Shown piece after piece: positions 1-8,641 of a stretch of 33,029 bases of DNA; the stretch's first letter is position 1, and each line of letters starts with the position of its first letter. The translations under genes were made by a program, and so were the position numbers. A model generated the notes under the pieces. It did no database searches, was not told the DNA's origin, and was given only the letters and a program-made list of their open reading frames with translations. Source of the stretch: Hylemonella sp. (lineage in GTDB: Bacteria; Pseudomonadota; Gammaproteobacteria; Burkholderiales; Burkholderiaceae_C). The DNA is taken from contig JAUYQZ010000031.1 in the NCBI GenBank assembly GCA_030695415.1, forward strand, positions 1-33,029. The letters run 5' to 3'.

Positions 1-204
1 TCACTGGTGGGTCTCAGCGGTGAGGTCGGTGCGCAGGCGCTCTACCACGCAACGTCAAGGATTTACCGCGGCATGTGCGACGGCCAGTGGCCAGACGATT
101 CGGACTGGCTGGTGCAACTGATGGAGGTGGTTGCGCAGACAAAAACTGCGGTGGCCGATTACCGCCAAGCCCAGCCAATGCCGACCCAGGCCGGCGCGAG
201 CTGA
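1..204 (+). CDS. C-terminal fragment of a probable Hpt-domain phosphotransfer protein
   Basis: The reading frame is open from the first base and stops with TGA at 202-204, so the gene begins outside the window. The visible 67 residues start S-L-V-G-L-S-G-E-V-G-A-Q-A-L. This resembles the helix after the phospho-accepting histidine of Hpt domains (family pattern H-S-L-K-G-x-x-G-x-x-G-A). By that alignment the histidine would lie one residue upstream of the window edge. A second amphipathic helix follows, then an Ala/Pro/Gln-rich tail. It could be a stand-alone Hpt protein or the end of a hybrid sensor kinase. The canonical Lys after Leu is Val here, so the assignment is tentative. Confidence 0.5.
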   Translation, partial: SLVGLSGEVGAQALYHATSRIYRGMCDGQWPDDSDWLVQLMEVVAQTKTAVADYRQAQPMPTQAGAS

Positions 205-266
205 TCGGCGTCCCGCCTATTTGCCGTAAGCCAGGTCGCGCACGGCGCGCGTGATCAGGATGCACA

Positions 267-291
267 CCCCGGCAGCGCACCGCTACCGGGG
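267..291 (-). terminator. Strong hairpin just after the ETF-QO stop
   Basis: The 11-base arms 267-277 and 281-291 pair around a 3-base loop. The single non-Watson-Crick position is C/A on the plus strand but a G-U wobble in RNA from the minus strand. The structure therefore fits a transcript running leftwards out of the ETF-QO gene, whose stop is 8 bases away. No clear U-tract follows, so it may stabilise the 3' end rather than act as a classical intrinsic terminator. Confidence 0.5.
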
Positions 292-298
292 GTTCCCG

Positions 299-1984
299 CT
301 ACATGTTGGTGTAGTTGGGGCCGCCGCCGCCCTCGGGCGTGACCCAGACGATGTTCTGCAGGGGATCCTTGATGTCGCAGGTCTTGCAGTGCACGCAGTT
401 CTGCGCGTTGATCTGCAGGCGCTCGCTCTTGTCCTCGTTCTGCACGAACTCGTAGACGCCGGCCGGGCAGTAGCGGCTCTCGGGGCCGGCGTACTTGGCC
501 AGGTTGATGCTCACCGGCACGCTGGCGTCCTTGAGCGTCAGGTGGGCGGGCTGGTCTTCGGCGTGGTTGGTGTTGCTGATGAACACGCTGGAGAGGCGGT
601 CGAAGGTGAGCTTGCCGTCCGGTTTCGGGTACGTGATGGGCGCACACTCGGCGGCAGGCTTGAGGCGCGTGTGGTCGGCCTCTTTGCGATGAATGGTCCA
701 GGGCGGGGTCTTGATGCCGATCTTCGGCAGGAACCAGTTCTCGATGCCGGTCATGATGGCGCCAACCAGGTTGCCCTTCTTGAACCACTGCTTGAAGTTG
801 CGCGACTTGTGCAGTTCGTCGTAGAGCCAGCTCTGGGCGAAGTTGACCGGGTAGGCGTTCACCTCGTCGTGCGCACGGCCGCTGGCCAGCGCCCCGTACA
901 GCGCCTCGGCGGCCAGCATGCCGCTCTTGATGGCGGCGTGGCTGCCCTTGATGCGGCTGGCGTTCAGGGTGCCGGCCTCGCAGCCCACCAGGGCGCCGCC
1001 GGGGAAGACCAGCTTGGGCAGGCTCAGCAGGCCGCCGGCCGTGATGGCGCGCGCGCCGTAGCCGATACGCTTGCCGCCTTCAATATGTTTGCGGATGGCG
1101 GGGTGGGTCTTCCAGCGCTGCATTTCCTCAAAGGGGCTCAGGTAGGGGTTCTGGTAGTCCAGGCCGGTGACGAAGCCCAGGGTGACCTTGTTGCCCTCCA
1201 GGTGGTAGAGGAAACCGCCGCCGTAGGTGCTGTTGTCCATGGGCCAGCCGGCGGTGTGCACCACGCGGCCGGGCTGGGCCTGCGCGGCCGGCACTTCCCA
1301 CAGTTCCTTGATGCCCAGGGCATAGCTCTGCGGATCCCGGCCTTCGTCGAGCTTGTACTTCGCGATGATCTGCTTGCCCAGGTGGCCGCGCGCGCCTTCG
1401 GCGAACACGGTGTACTTGGCGTGCAGTTCCATGCCGAGCTGGAAACCGCCGTGCGGCTGGCTGTCCTTGCCGATGCCCAGATTGCCGGTGGCCACGCCCT
1501 TGACAGAACCATCCTCGTTGTAGAGCACCTCGGCGGCCGTGAAGCCGGGGAAGATCTCCACGCCCAGGGCCTCGGCCTGCTCGCCCAGCCACTTGGTGAG
1601 CACACCGAGGCTGATGACGTAGCAGCCCTCGTTGTGGAAGTTGTCGGGCACCAGGAAGTTGGGGGTGCGCTTGACGCCGGTCTTGCTCAGGAAGAGCACG
1701 TCGTCGCCGGTGACGGGCTGGTGCAGCGGGGCGTCCATGTCCTTCCACTTGGGGAAGAGTTCGGTGAGGGCGATGGGGTCCATCACCGCGCCGGAGAGGA
1801 TGTGGGCGCCCGGTTCGCCGCCTTTTTCCAGCACGACGACGGAGACGTCCTGGCCTTTTTCTGCGGCCAACTGCTTGAGGCGGATGGCGGTGGACAGGCC
1901 GCCGGGGCCGCCGCCGACAACGACCACGTCGTATTCCATGGCTTCGCGGGGGCCGAACTGGGCAAGGATTTCTTCGTTCGTCAT
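299..1984 (-). CDS. Electron transfer flavoprotein-ubiquinone oxidoreductase (ETF-QO)
   Basis: This 561-residue protein is the usual length for ETF-QO, the membrane-associated FAD and 4Fe-4S enzyme that passes electrons from ETF (from acyl-CoA and amino-acid dehydrogenases) to ubiquinone. The N-terminus has the dinucleotide-binding motif VVVGGGPGGLS (about residues 21-31). The C-terminus carries the ferredoxin-like cluster site, with Cys506 and the CVHCKTC motif giving Cys530, Cys533 and Cys536. The ATG at 1984-1982 precedes the conserved N-terminus directly. No etfAB genes are visible. The gene is divergent from an SDR gene, with a palindromic operator between them, which suggests shared control by a regulator of fatty-acid or amino-acid catabolism. 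Function is secure; the regulatory link is inferred. Confidence 0.96.
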   Translation of the reverse strand: MTNEEILAQFGPREAMEYDVVVVGGGPGGLSTAIRLKQLAAEKGQDVSVVVLEKGGEPGAHILSGAVMDPIALTELFPKWKDMDAPLHQPVTGDDVLFLSKTGVKRTPNFLVPDNFHNEGCYVISLGVLTKWLGEQAEALGVEIFPGFTAAEVLYNEDGSVKGVATGNLGIGKDSQPHGGFQLGMELHAKYTVFAEGARGHLGKQIIAKYKLDEGRDPQSYALGIKELWEVPAAQAQPGRVVHTAGWPMDNSTYGGGFLYHLEGNKVTLGFVTGLDYQNPYLSPFEEMQRWKTHPAIRKHIEGGKRIGYGARAITAGGLLSLPKLVFPGGALVGCEAGTLNASRIKGSHAAIKSGMLAAEALYGALASGRAHDEVNAYPVNFAQSWLYDELHKSRNFKQWFKKGNLVGAIMTGIENWFLPKIGIKTPPWTIHRKEADHTRLKPAAECAPITYPKPDGKLTFDRLSSVFISNTNHAEDQPAHLTLKDASVPVSINLAKYAGPESRYCPAGVYEFVQNEDKSERLQINAQNCVHCKTCDIKDPLQNIVWVTPEGGGGPNYTNM

Positions 1985-2101
1985 GGCGGCTGCTTTCGTA
2001 GGAAGTCGCTTGATAATGGGCCTGTCGTCGGGCCGGATGTTAGGGCTAAACGCTGGCCCGGCCTGTCGGATTTGCGACTGATTTTATGCCGGTTCGGGAT
2101 G

Positions 2102-2125
2102 AAAATAGAACGGTCGTTCTATTTT
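2102..2125. promoter_or_regulatory. 24 bp perfect palindrome, probable TetR-family operator
   Basis: Arms AAAATAGAACG (2102-2112) and CGTTCTATTTT (2115-2125) are exact reverse complements around a central GT. The core GAACG-N2-CGTTC resembles operators of TetR-type repressors that control acyl-CoA and fatty-acid catabolism genes. The site lies in the 168-base gap between divergent ETF-QO and SDR genes, 27 bases before the SDR start and 117 bases from the ETF-QO start. It could therefore control both. A possible minus-strand -10 (TAAAAT, reverse of about 2086-2091) lies close beside it. No regulator gene is adjacent in this window. Confidence 0.75.
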
Positions 2126-2152
2126 TTTGATATGACTCAGAAAGGGCCTGTC

Positions 2153-2935
2153 ATGGCTTACAGCATCGATCTTTCCGGCCGCGTGGCCTTCATCACCGGC
2201 GCCTCGGGCGGCCTGGGGGCGCAGTTCGCCCGCACGCTGTCGCGGGCCGGCGCTGCGGTGGTGCTGGCCAGCCGCCGCACCGAGAAACTCAAGGAACTGC
2301 GCGCGCAGATCGAGGGCGAGGGGGGCGACGCCCACGTGGTGGAACTGGACGTGACGGATATCGCCTCCATCAAGTCGGCGGTGGCGCACGCCGAGACCGA
2401 GGTGGGTTCCATCGACATCCTGATCAACAACTCGGGCGTCAGCACCACGCAGCGTCTGGTGGACGTGAGCGAGGAAGACTACGACTTCGTCATGACGACC
2501 AACACCAAGGGCGCCTTCTTCGTGGCGCAGGAAGTGGGCAAGCGCATGCTGGCGCGCGCCAAGGGCGCGGCGCCGGGCACCTTCACGGGCGGGCGCATCG
2601 TCAACATCGCCTCCATGGCGGGCCTGAGGGTGCTGCCGCAGATCGGCGTGTACTGCATGAGCAAGGCCGCCGTGGTGCACATGACGCGCGCCATGGCCGT
2701 GGAGTGGGGCAAGTTCGGCATCAACGTCAACGCGCTGTGCCCGGGCTACATCGACACCGAGATCAACCACCACCACTGGCAGACCGAGCAGGGGCAGAAG
2801 CTCATCGCCATGCTGCCGCGCAAGCGCGTGGGCCAGCCAGCCGACCTGGACGCGGTGCTGGTGATGCTGTGCGCCAACGAAAGCCACTTCATCAACGGCG
2901 CCGTGATCCAGGCCGACGACGGTTTCGCGGTCTGA
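2153..2935 (+). CDS. SDR-family NAD(P)-dependent oxidoreductase
   Basis: This is a classical short-chain dehydrogenase/reductase of 260 residues. The cofactor motif TGASGGLG is at 15-22, NNSG at 92-95, Asn117, and the catalytic Ser154, Tyr167 and Lys171 (YxxxK) are all present, so it should be active. The substrate cannot be read from the sequence. FabG-like ketoacyl reductase or hydroxyacyl-CoA dehydrogenase roles are typical of such proteins beside ETF-QO. The ATG at 2153 is chosen because AGAAAGG lies about 7-13 bases upstream and the conserved N-terminus starts there. An in-frame ATG at 2132 is the alternative, and the same frame stays open far upstream only as antisense to ETF-QO. The gene is probably co-regulated with ETF-QO through the palindrome at 2102-2125. 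Confidence 0.93.
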   Translation: MAYSIDLSGRVAFITGASGGLGAQFARTLSRAGAAVVLASRRTEKLKELRAQIEGEGGDAHVVELDVTDIASIKSAVAHAETEVGSIDILINNSGVSTTQRLVDVSEEDYDFVMTTNTKGAFFVAQEVGKRMLARAKGAAPGTFTGGRIVNIASMAGLRVLPQIGVYCMSKAAVVHMTRAMAVEWGKFGINVNALCPGYIDTEINHHHWQTEQGQKLIAMLPRKRVGQPADLDAVLVMLCANESHFINGAVIQADDGFAV

Positions 2936-3065
2936 GGGTGCCGTCCGCTGCCAGCGGGATGCGGCTGCGCGGTCTTGCCACGGTCTGCGATTGCCGATAT
3001 AAACCCCTGAAGTTGCCTTGTGACGCAGAGCACAGACCAAGGAGGGGTGCGCTAGCACCGGCATC

Positions 3066-5843
3066 ATGAATCTGTCCGTTTCAAACGGCGGCACGGCCCG
3101 CACACTGAGCCTGCTGGCCAATCTGGTCATCATGCTGGTTCTGGTGCTGTCGAGTGCCTTTGCGGTCGATGCCTGGCGCCAGAACCGGCGCTCGGAGATC
3201 CAGCAGATGGAGTCCGTCGTGGCCCTGATGACGCGCACGCTGGACACCTTTCTGCTGGCGGAGCAGGCCGGACTCCTGTCGCTGGCCGACGCAATCGAGG
3301 CCCTGCCGGGCGGTCTGGGCAACCTGGCCGGCGTGCAGAAAGTGTTGGCGGCGCACCAGGCTTACCGGCCCGAACTCCTCATGGCGTTTGTGGCCCGCAT
3401 GGACGGTCAGTTGCTGGCGTCTTCGCACACCAGCCTTCTCAGCGGACTGCCCAGCATCGCGGACCAGCCTTCGTTCCGGACCTTCAAGGAGCAGTACCAG
3501 GAGTCCCGTTCCGTCTATGTGGGGCGTGTCCAGGTCAGCAGGACCACCGGGCAATTGGCGTTCTCCCTGCGCTACGTCATACGCGACAAGGCCGGCAAGC
3601 CGCTCGCCAGCATTGCCGCGGTGATGCCGACGGGGTTTCTGGAGTCGCTCTGGAAGGACGCGCCCAGCCTGGAGAAGATGACACTGGGGGTGCTTCGGGA
3701 CGACGGCTACCTGCTGGGCCGGCACCCCGTGCCTGAAGGCGTTGTCCAGGAGGAGGTCTTTACCCATCCACGCACGGGCGCCCTCATCGCCCACCTGCAG
3801 GACCATGCCTACCCCGCGGCGGGGACGGTCGAAGGGGCCAGCAGCCTGCTCGGCGTGAACGATTTTGTCTATGTCTTCCGGCGCCTGGCGCATTTCCCGC
3901 TGACGGTGTTTGTGGCCCAGCCAGCAAGGCAGATCCAGGGGTTCTGGTTGAGTGCGATAGCCGGTCCGGCCGCGCTGCTGCTGCTGCTGACCCTGGCGAT
4001 CAAATTCGCCTCGATCAGGCTGATACGCCAGGACCGGGCGGCACAGGCCCAGGGCCTTCAGGCAGAGGCGGCCTTGCGCAAGAGCGAGTCCGAGCAGCGA
4101 TTCCTGATCGATCACCTGATGGCGGGCGTGATCATCCACGATGCGCGGGGTGAGGTCCTGCGCTGCAATCTGGAAGCCAGCCACGTGCTCGGTCTGAGCT
4201 TTGAGCAGATGGCGGGCCGCGAGCTGATCGACCCGGCCTGGGGTTTCCTGCAGGAGGATGGCAGCCCCATGCCGCTGGCGCAGTATCCGGTGTCGCAGGT
4301 CCTGGCCACGGGCAAATCGATCACGAACCTGGTGGTGGGGGTGCGCAAGCCCCAGAGGAGCGAGCCCACCTGGGCCTTGTGCCGCGCCGATCCCTGGTTC
4401 GACGAGGCCGGGCAGCTGGACAAGATCATCGTGACCTTTGTCGAGATCACCGACAGGCTCACCGCCCAAACCAAGCTGGAGGTGGCCAACGCGGAGATGC
4501 GCCGCGTCAACGAGCAGCTGGCCGAGGTGGCGCACTTCGATGCGCTCACGCATCTGCCGAATCGCGTGCTGCTGGCTGACCGGCTGCAGCAGGCGATGGC
4601 GTATTCCTCGCGCAGCCGCAAGTCGGTGGCCGTGGCTTTCCTGGACCTGGACGGCTTCAAGGAAGTCAACGACAAGTACGGGCACCTCACGGGCGACCAC
4701 TTGCTGGTGGCCATCTCCCGGCGCCTGAAGACGGCCTTGCGTGAAGGCGATACGCTGTCGCGCATAGGCGGCGACGAGTTCGTGGCCGTCATGACCGATC
4801 TTTCCGATGGACACGATGCCGAGCCCCTGCTGCAGCGCCTGCTGCAGGTGGCGGCCGAGCCGGTGCACGTGGAGGGGCATGACCTGCAGGTTTCCGCGAG
4901 CATCGGCGTCACCGTCTTTCCGCAGGACGGCGCCAGCCCGGAACAACTGTTGCGCCATGCCGACCAGGCCATGTACCAGGCCAAGCAGGCGGGCAAGAAC
5001 CGCATCCACCTCTTCGACGTGGCCAGCGATGCCGCGATCCGGGTCCGGCGCGAGAGTGTGGAACAGATCGGCGCAGCGCTTCAGCACCGTGAATTCGTTT
5101 TGCACTACCAGCCACAGGTCAATATGGCGACGGGCGAGGTCGTCGGAGCCGAGGCCCTGATTCGCTGGCAGCACCCGCAAAGGGGCCTGCTGGCGCCGGG
5201 CCAGTTCCTGCCGGTCATCGAAGACCATGACCTGGCGGTCGGCATTGGCGAGCAGGTGATGGAGATGGCCCTGGAGCAGATGGCGCTGTGGCAGGGAACG
5301 GGCATCCACCTGCCGGTCAGCGTGAATGTGTTTTCGCGACAGATGGAGCAGGGCGACTTCGTCCAGAAGTTGCGCACGCTGTTCGCACGGCATCCCGACG
5401 TGCAGCCCGGTAGCCTGGAGCTGGAGATCGTCGAGACCAGCGCACTGGCCGACATCGACATGGTGTCCGCACTCATGCAGGGCTGTGCGGGCATCGGGGT
5501 GGCCTTCGCGCTCGACGACTTCGGCACGGGCTACTCGTCCCTCACCTATCTGAAGAAGTTGCCGGCCAAGCGGCTCAAGATCGACCAGAGCTTCGTGCGC
5601 GACATGCTGGAGGATCAGGACGATCTGGCCATCGTCCAGGGCGTGATCGGCCTGTCCCGGGCCTTTGGCCGGGAGGTCATGGCGGAGGGGGTGGAGACGG
5701 TGGCGCATGGCCGGATGCTGGTCTCCATGGGCTGTGAGCTGGCCCAGGGCTACGGCATCGCCCGCCCCATGCCCGGCGCCGACCTTGCGCGCTGGCTGGC
5801 CCAGTGGACGGCGCAAGCACCCTGGATCCGGCGGCCGGACTGA
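3066..5843 (+). CDS. Membrane sensor with PAS, GGDEF and EAL domains (c-di-GMP enzyme)
   Basis: The protein has 925 residues. Transmembrane helices near 13-35 and 292-312 enclose a periplasmic sensor of about 250 residues that looks like a dCache/PDC domain. A PAS domain follows (about 340-465), then GGDEF (about 485-650) and EAL (about 665-915). The cyclase signature GGDEF (568-572) and inhibitory I-site REGD (559-562) are intact. The phosphodiesterase has EAL (696-698), the DDFGTG loop (817-822), KID (838-840) and EGVET. Both activities are therefore possible, as known for bifunctional members; the net direction cannot be predicted. AAGGAGGGG lies a rather long 18 bases before the ATG. The Pel operon, with its c-di-GMP receptor PelD, lies 4 kb downstream on the opposite strand, so this enzyme may feed that pathway. 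That link is inferred from proximity only. Confidence 0.95.
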   Translation: MNLSVSNGGTARTLSLLANLVIMLVLVLSSAFAVDAWRQNRRSEIQQMESVVALMTRTLDTFLLAEQAGLLSLADAIEALPGGLGNLAGVQKVLAAHQAYRPELLMAFVARMDGQLLASSHTSLLSGLPSIADQPSFRTFKEQYQESRSVYVGRVQVSRTTGQLAFSLRYVIRDKAGKPLASIAAVMPTGFLESLWKDAPSLEKMTLGVLRDDGYLLGRHPVPEGVVQEEVFTHPRTGALIAHLQDHAYPAAGTVEGASSLLGVNDFVYVFRRLAHFPLTVFVAQPARQIQGFWLSAIAGPAALLLLLTLAIKFASIRLIRQDRAAQAQGLQAEAALRKSESEQRFLIDHLMAGVIIHDARGEVLRCNLEASHVLGLSFEQMAGRELIDPAWGFLQEDGSPMPLAQYPVSQVLATGKSITNLVVGVRKPQRSEPTWALCRADPWFDEAGQLDKIIVTFVEITDRLTAQTKLEVANAEMRRVNEQLAEVAHFDALTHLPNRVLLADRLQQAMAYSSRSRKSVAVAFLDLDGFKEVNDKYGHLTGDHLLVAISRRLKTALREGDTLSRIGGDEFVAVMTDLSDGHDAEPLLQRLLQVAAEPVHVEGHDLQVSASIGVTVFPQDGASPEQLLRHADQAMYQAKQAGKNRIHLFDVASDAAIRVRRESVEQIGAALQHREFVLHYQPQVNMATGEVVGAEALIRWQHPQRGLLAPGQFLPVIEDHDLAVGIGEQVMEMALEQMALWQGTGIHLPVSVNVFSRQMEQGDFVQKLRTLFARHPDVQPGSLELEIVETSALADIDMVSALMQGCAGIGVAFALDDFGTGYSSLTYLKKLPAKRLKIDQSFVRDMLEDQDDLAIVQGVIGLSRAFGREVMAEGVETVAHGRMLVSMGCELAQGYGIARPMPGADLARWLAQWTAQAPWIRRPD

Positions 5844-5918
5844 AGCTGCGGCAGCCCAAGCCGGGCGTTTCTTGATCCTGGTCATGCCCACGGCCGTCGG
5901 CGGGCGCAAAATAAAACG

Positions 5919-8339
5919 ATGACCATCATCAAAGTTCCTCCTGCCGAGTTGCGCCTGAGCGTTGATGCCCGGGCGCTGGGTTTTGCCGACACCTCCGAGC
6001 TGGTGGACCAGCCGCTGCCCTGGATCGGCCAGGAAAGGGCCGAGCAGGCGGCGCGTTTCGGCCTGCAGATGGAGCAGCCGGACTACAACCTCTTCGTGCT
6101 GGGCGACGTGGGCAGTGGGCGCACCACGCTGCTGACGCAGATGATGCGCGAGGTGGCGGCCGGCCGGCCGGTGCCGCCCGACCTGTGCTACCTGCACAAC
6201 TTCGACGCGCCCGAGCGCCCGCGTGCCTTGCGCATGCCGCCGGGCCAGGGTCGGCAGCTGCGCAGCCTGGTGCAGCAGTTGCTCAAGACCTTGCAGGCCG
6301 AGATTCCCAAACGGCTGGGGGGCGAGGACTTCCGCGCCGAGAGCGAGCATCTGCAGAAGACCTGCCAGGCCGAGGACCAGCGCGCCTATGCCGAGCTTGA
6401 CGCCTATGCCGAGGCACGCCACTTCGCCATCATCCGCGACGAAGGTCACCTGGTGCTGACCCTGCGCGACGACAAAGGCGAGCCGATGACCGAAGGCAAG
6501 CTGCTGGCCCTGCCGAAGGACAAGCGCGCCGAGGCCGACCGGCTGGAAGAGGAGCTGCGCGGCGAGATCACCCGCTACCTGGACAAGACACGGGCGCTGG
6601 AGCGCGTGCTGAACGAGGGCCTGGCCGCGCTGCGCCGCCAGGTCATCAAGCCGATGCTGGAGCGCGAGCTGCAGGAGATCCGCAACGAGTTGCGCAAGCA
6701 GATCAAGGACACGGTCAAGCTGGGCGGCTACCTGGACCAGGTGGCGCACGATGTGCTGGAGAACCTGGAGTTGTTCCAGCCCGGTGGCGAGGAGGACGAC
6801 GTGCGCCAGGTCGCCTTGGCCAGTGTGCTCACGCGCTACAGCGTGAACCTCGTGGTGGACCACCACGGCCACGCGGGCGCGCCGGTGATCGTGGAGGACA
6901 ACCCGCTGTTCCGGGCCCTGTTCGGCAGCATCGAATACCAGAGCGAAAACGATGTGCTGGTGACGGACTATTCGCGCATCCGCGCGGGCAGCCTGCTGCG
7001 CGCCCATGGCGGTTTTCTCATGCTGCACCTGCGCGACCTGCTGGCCGACGAGCCGGTGTGGGAGAAGCTGCGCCGATTCCTGCGTAGCGGTCGCCTGCAG
7101 ATCGAGGAGCCGGGCATGCTCTATGCGCCGATCGCCGCGGTCTCGCTGCAGCCCGAGCCGGTGGACGTGGACGTGAAGATCATCCTGGTGGCTTCGGTGG
7201 AGGAGTACTACGCCGTGCAGGAGGGCGACCCGGAATTCGCCCGGCGTTTCCGTTGCAAGGTGGACTTTGCGGAGAGCTTCACGGCCAGTGCCCAGACCCG
7301 CCGCGCCACCGCCATCTTCGTGGCCCACACCTGCCGCAAGCTGGGCCTGCCGCACTTCAATGCGGCGGCCGTGGCCGCGCTGCTGGAGGAAGCCCACCGC
7401 GAGGCCGAGGACCAGGCGCGCCAGAGCGCCATCTTCGCGCACAGCGAAGCGCTGGTGATGGAGGCCGCGGCCATGGCGCGCGCGCGCGGTGCGGCGCTGG
7501 TGGACGCTCCGGACGTGCTGGATGCGCGGCGCTCGCGCATCCACCGCCACGACTACCCCGAGCAGCGCCTGCAGGAGACCATCAGCGACGGCGAGCGCCT
7601 GCTGGACGTGGACGGCGAGCGGGTGGCGCAGGTCAACGGCCTGACGGTGGTGGACCTGGGCGACTACCGTTTCGGCTTCCCCGTGCGCGTGACGGCGCGC
7701 ACCCATGCGGGCGACGAGGGGCTGCTCAACATCGAGCGCGAGGTGGAGCTGTCGGGCCCCATCCATGACAAGGGCGTGCTCATACTGCACAGCTACCTGT
7801 CCTCGCTGTTCGCCCACATCGCGCCGCTGGCGCTCAATGCGGCGGTGGTGTTCGAGCAGGAGTACAGCGGCGTGGAGGGCGACTCGGCCTCCTGTGCCGA
7901 GCTCTATGCGCTGCTGTCATCGCTCAGCGGTCTGCCGCTGCAGCAGGGCATTGCCGTGACGGGCGCACTGAACCAGCATGGCGAGATGCTGCCGGTGGGC
8001 GGCATCAACGAGAAGATCGAAGGCTATTTCCGCAGTTGTGAACTGCTGGGTCTGAGCGGCCGCCAGGGCGTGCTGATCCCGCGCCGCAACCGCCGTCATC
8101 TCATGTTGGCGCCGCGCGTGGTGGACGCGGTGGCCCAGGGGCAGTTCCATATCTGGACGGCCGACAGTGCTGGCGAGGGTATGGCCTTGTTGACGGGTCA
8201 GCCCTTCGGGATACTGGAGCCCGGCGGCTACCCGGCCGACACGGTGCTGGGGCGCGCGCAGAGGACGCTGCAGGACTACCGCAAGGCCTGCCAGGCCTCG
8301 GGCGCCAGGCCGGAGCGCCGGCCACGCACGCTCAAGTAG
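5919..8339 (+). CDS. Lon-like Ser/Lys protease with degenerate AAA module
   Basis: The 806-residue protein has the architecture of the Lon-related family with an AAA_32-type N-terminal region and a C-terminal Lon proteolytic domain. The catalytic dyad reads as Ser656 (in GDSAS) and Lys699 (in NEKIEG), spaced 43 residues apart as in E. coli Lon (S679/K722). The P-loop reads GDVGSGRTT (62-70), with Arg68 in place of the Walker A lysine. The Walker B-like strand GGFLML ends in His370 where related proteins usually carry Asp. ATP hydrolysis may therefore be weak or absent, as reported for some members of this family. Long charged helices (about 100-300) suggest a coiled-coil insertion. It is 75 bases after the GGDEF-EAL gene and may be transcribed with it. 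Function beyond proteolysis is unknown. Confidence 0.88.
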   Translation: MTIIKVPPAELRLSVDARALGFADTSELVDQPLPWIGQERAEQAARFGLQMEQPDYNLFVLGDVGSGRTTLLTQMMREVAAGRPVPPDLCYLHNFDAPERPRALRMPPGQGRQLRSLVQQLLKTLQAEIPKRLGGEDFRAESEHLQKTCQAEDQRAYAELDAYAEARHFAIIRDEGHLVLTLRDDKGEPMTEGKLLALPKDKRAEADRLEEELRGEITRYLDKTRALERVLNEGLAALRRQVIKPMLERELQEIRNELRKQIKDTVKLGGYLDQVAHDVLENLELFQPGGEEDDVRQVALASVLTRYSVNLVVDHHGHAGAPVIVEDNPLFRALFGSIEYQSENDVLVTDYSRIRAGSLLRAHGGFLMLHLRDLLADEPVWEKLRRFLRSGRLQIEEPGMLYAPIAAVSLQPEPVDVDVKIILVASVEEYYAVQEGDPEFARRFRCKVDFAESFTASAQTRRATAIFVAHTCRKLGLPHFNAAAVAALLEEAHREAEDQARQSAIFAHSEALVMEAAAMARARGAALVDAPDVLDARRSRIHRHDYPEQRLQETISDGERLLDVDGERVAQVNGLTVVDLGDYRFGFPVRVTARTHAGDEGLLNIEREVELSGPIHDKGVLILHSYLSSLFAHIAPLALNAAVVFEQEYSGVEGDSASCAELYALLSSLSGLPLQQGIAVTGALNQHGEMLPVGGINEKIEGYFRSCELLGLSGRQGVLIPRRNRRHLMLAPRVVDAVAQGQFHIWTADSAGEGMALLTGQPFGILEPGGYPADTVLGRAQRTLQDYRKACQASGARPERRPRTLK

Positions 8340-8641
8340 CTTTCATCCCTGCCCGGTGGACCATGTGCTGCGAGGCGTCCGCTGGCCCCACTGCATGGCG
8401 CATGCCCTTGGGACGGGTGTTCCCTGGCGATGCATGTGTTGACCAGCTCCTGCCTGCAAAGCTTTGTCGTTCGGCAGACAAGTCTGACAAACCCGTTCCG
8501 GTAGGGGTATATGTAACAACCCGGCCTATGTGAACAAATTCATATGTTTGCCTACTAATTCCCCCCGCAGCACTGGTCAAGCCGACGATGTATCCATAAC
8601 CTTGCGCCCATACTTCATTCAAAAAAAAGTTGGGGATTCTT
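8340..8641 (+). promoter_or_regulatory. 302 bp non-coding gap with a candidate sigma-70 promoter
   Basis: No credible gene is seen here; a minus-strand open frame across it lacks family features. A candidate promoter for the downstream binding-protein gene is CTGACA (8484-8489), an 18-base spacer and TATATG (8508-8513), which would give a leader of about 120 bases. Small inverted repeats are present: CAGAC-AA-GTCTG at 8475-8486, and GAA-CAAA-TTC with imperfect flanks at 8528-8545. The region is AT-richer than its surroundings, consistent with regulation. No terminator is obvious after the protease gene. Confidence 0.35.

Noticed and set aside
251..2152. Upstream extension of the SDR frame across the ETF-QO gene
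   Set aside because: It reads antisense to ETF-QO, is low-complexity, and the SDR fold with its ribosome site begins at 2153.
3081..7817. 1578-codon minus-strand open frame opposite the GGDEF-EAL and Lon-like genes
   Set aside because: It is an antisense shadow of two convincingly conserved genes. Its protein is low-complexity (His, Gln, Ala, Arg, Val rich) with no domains, as expected in GC-rich DNA.
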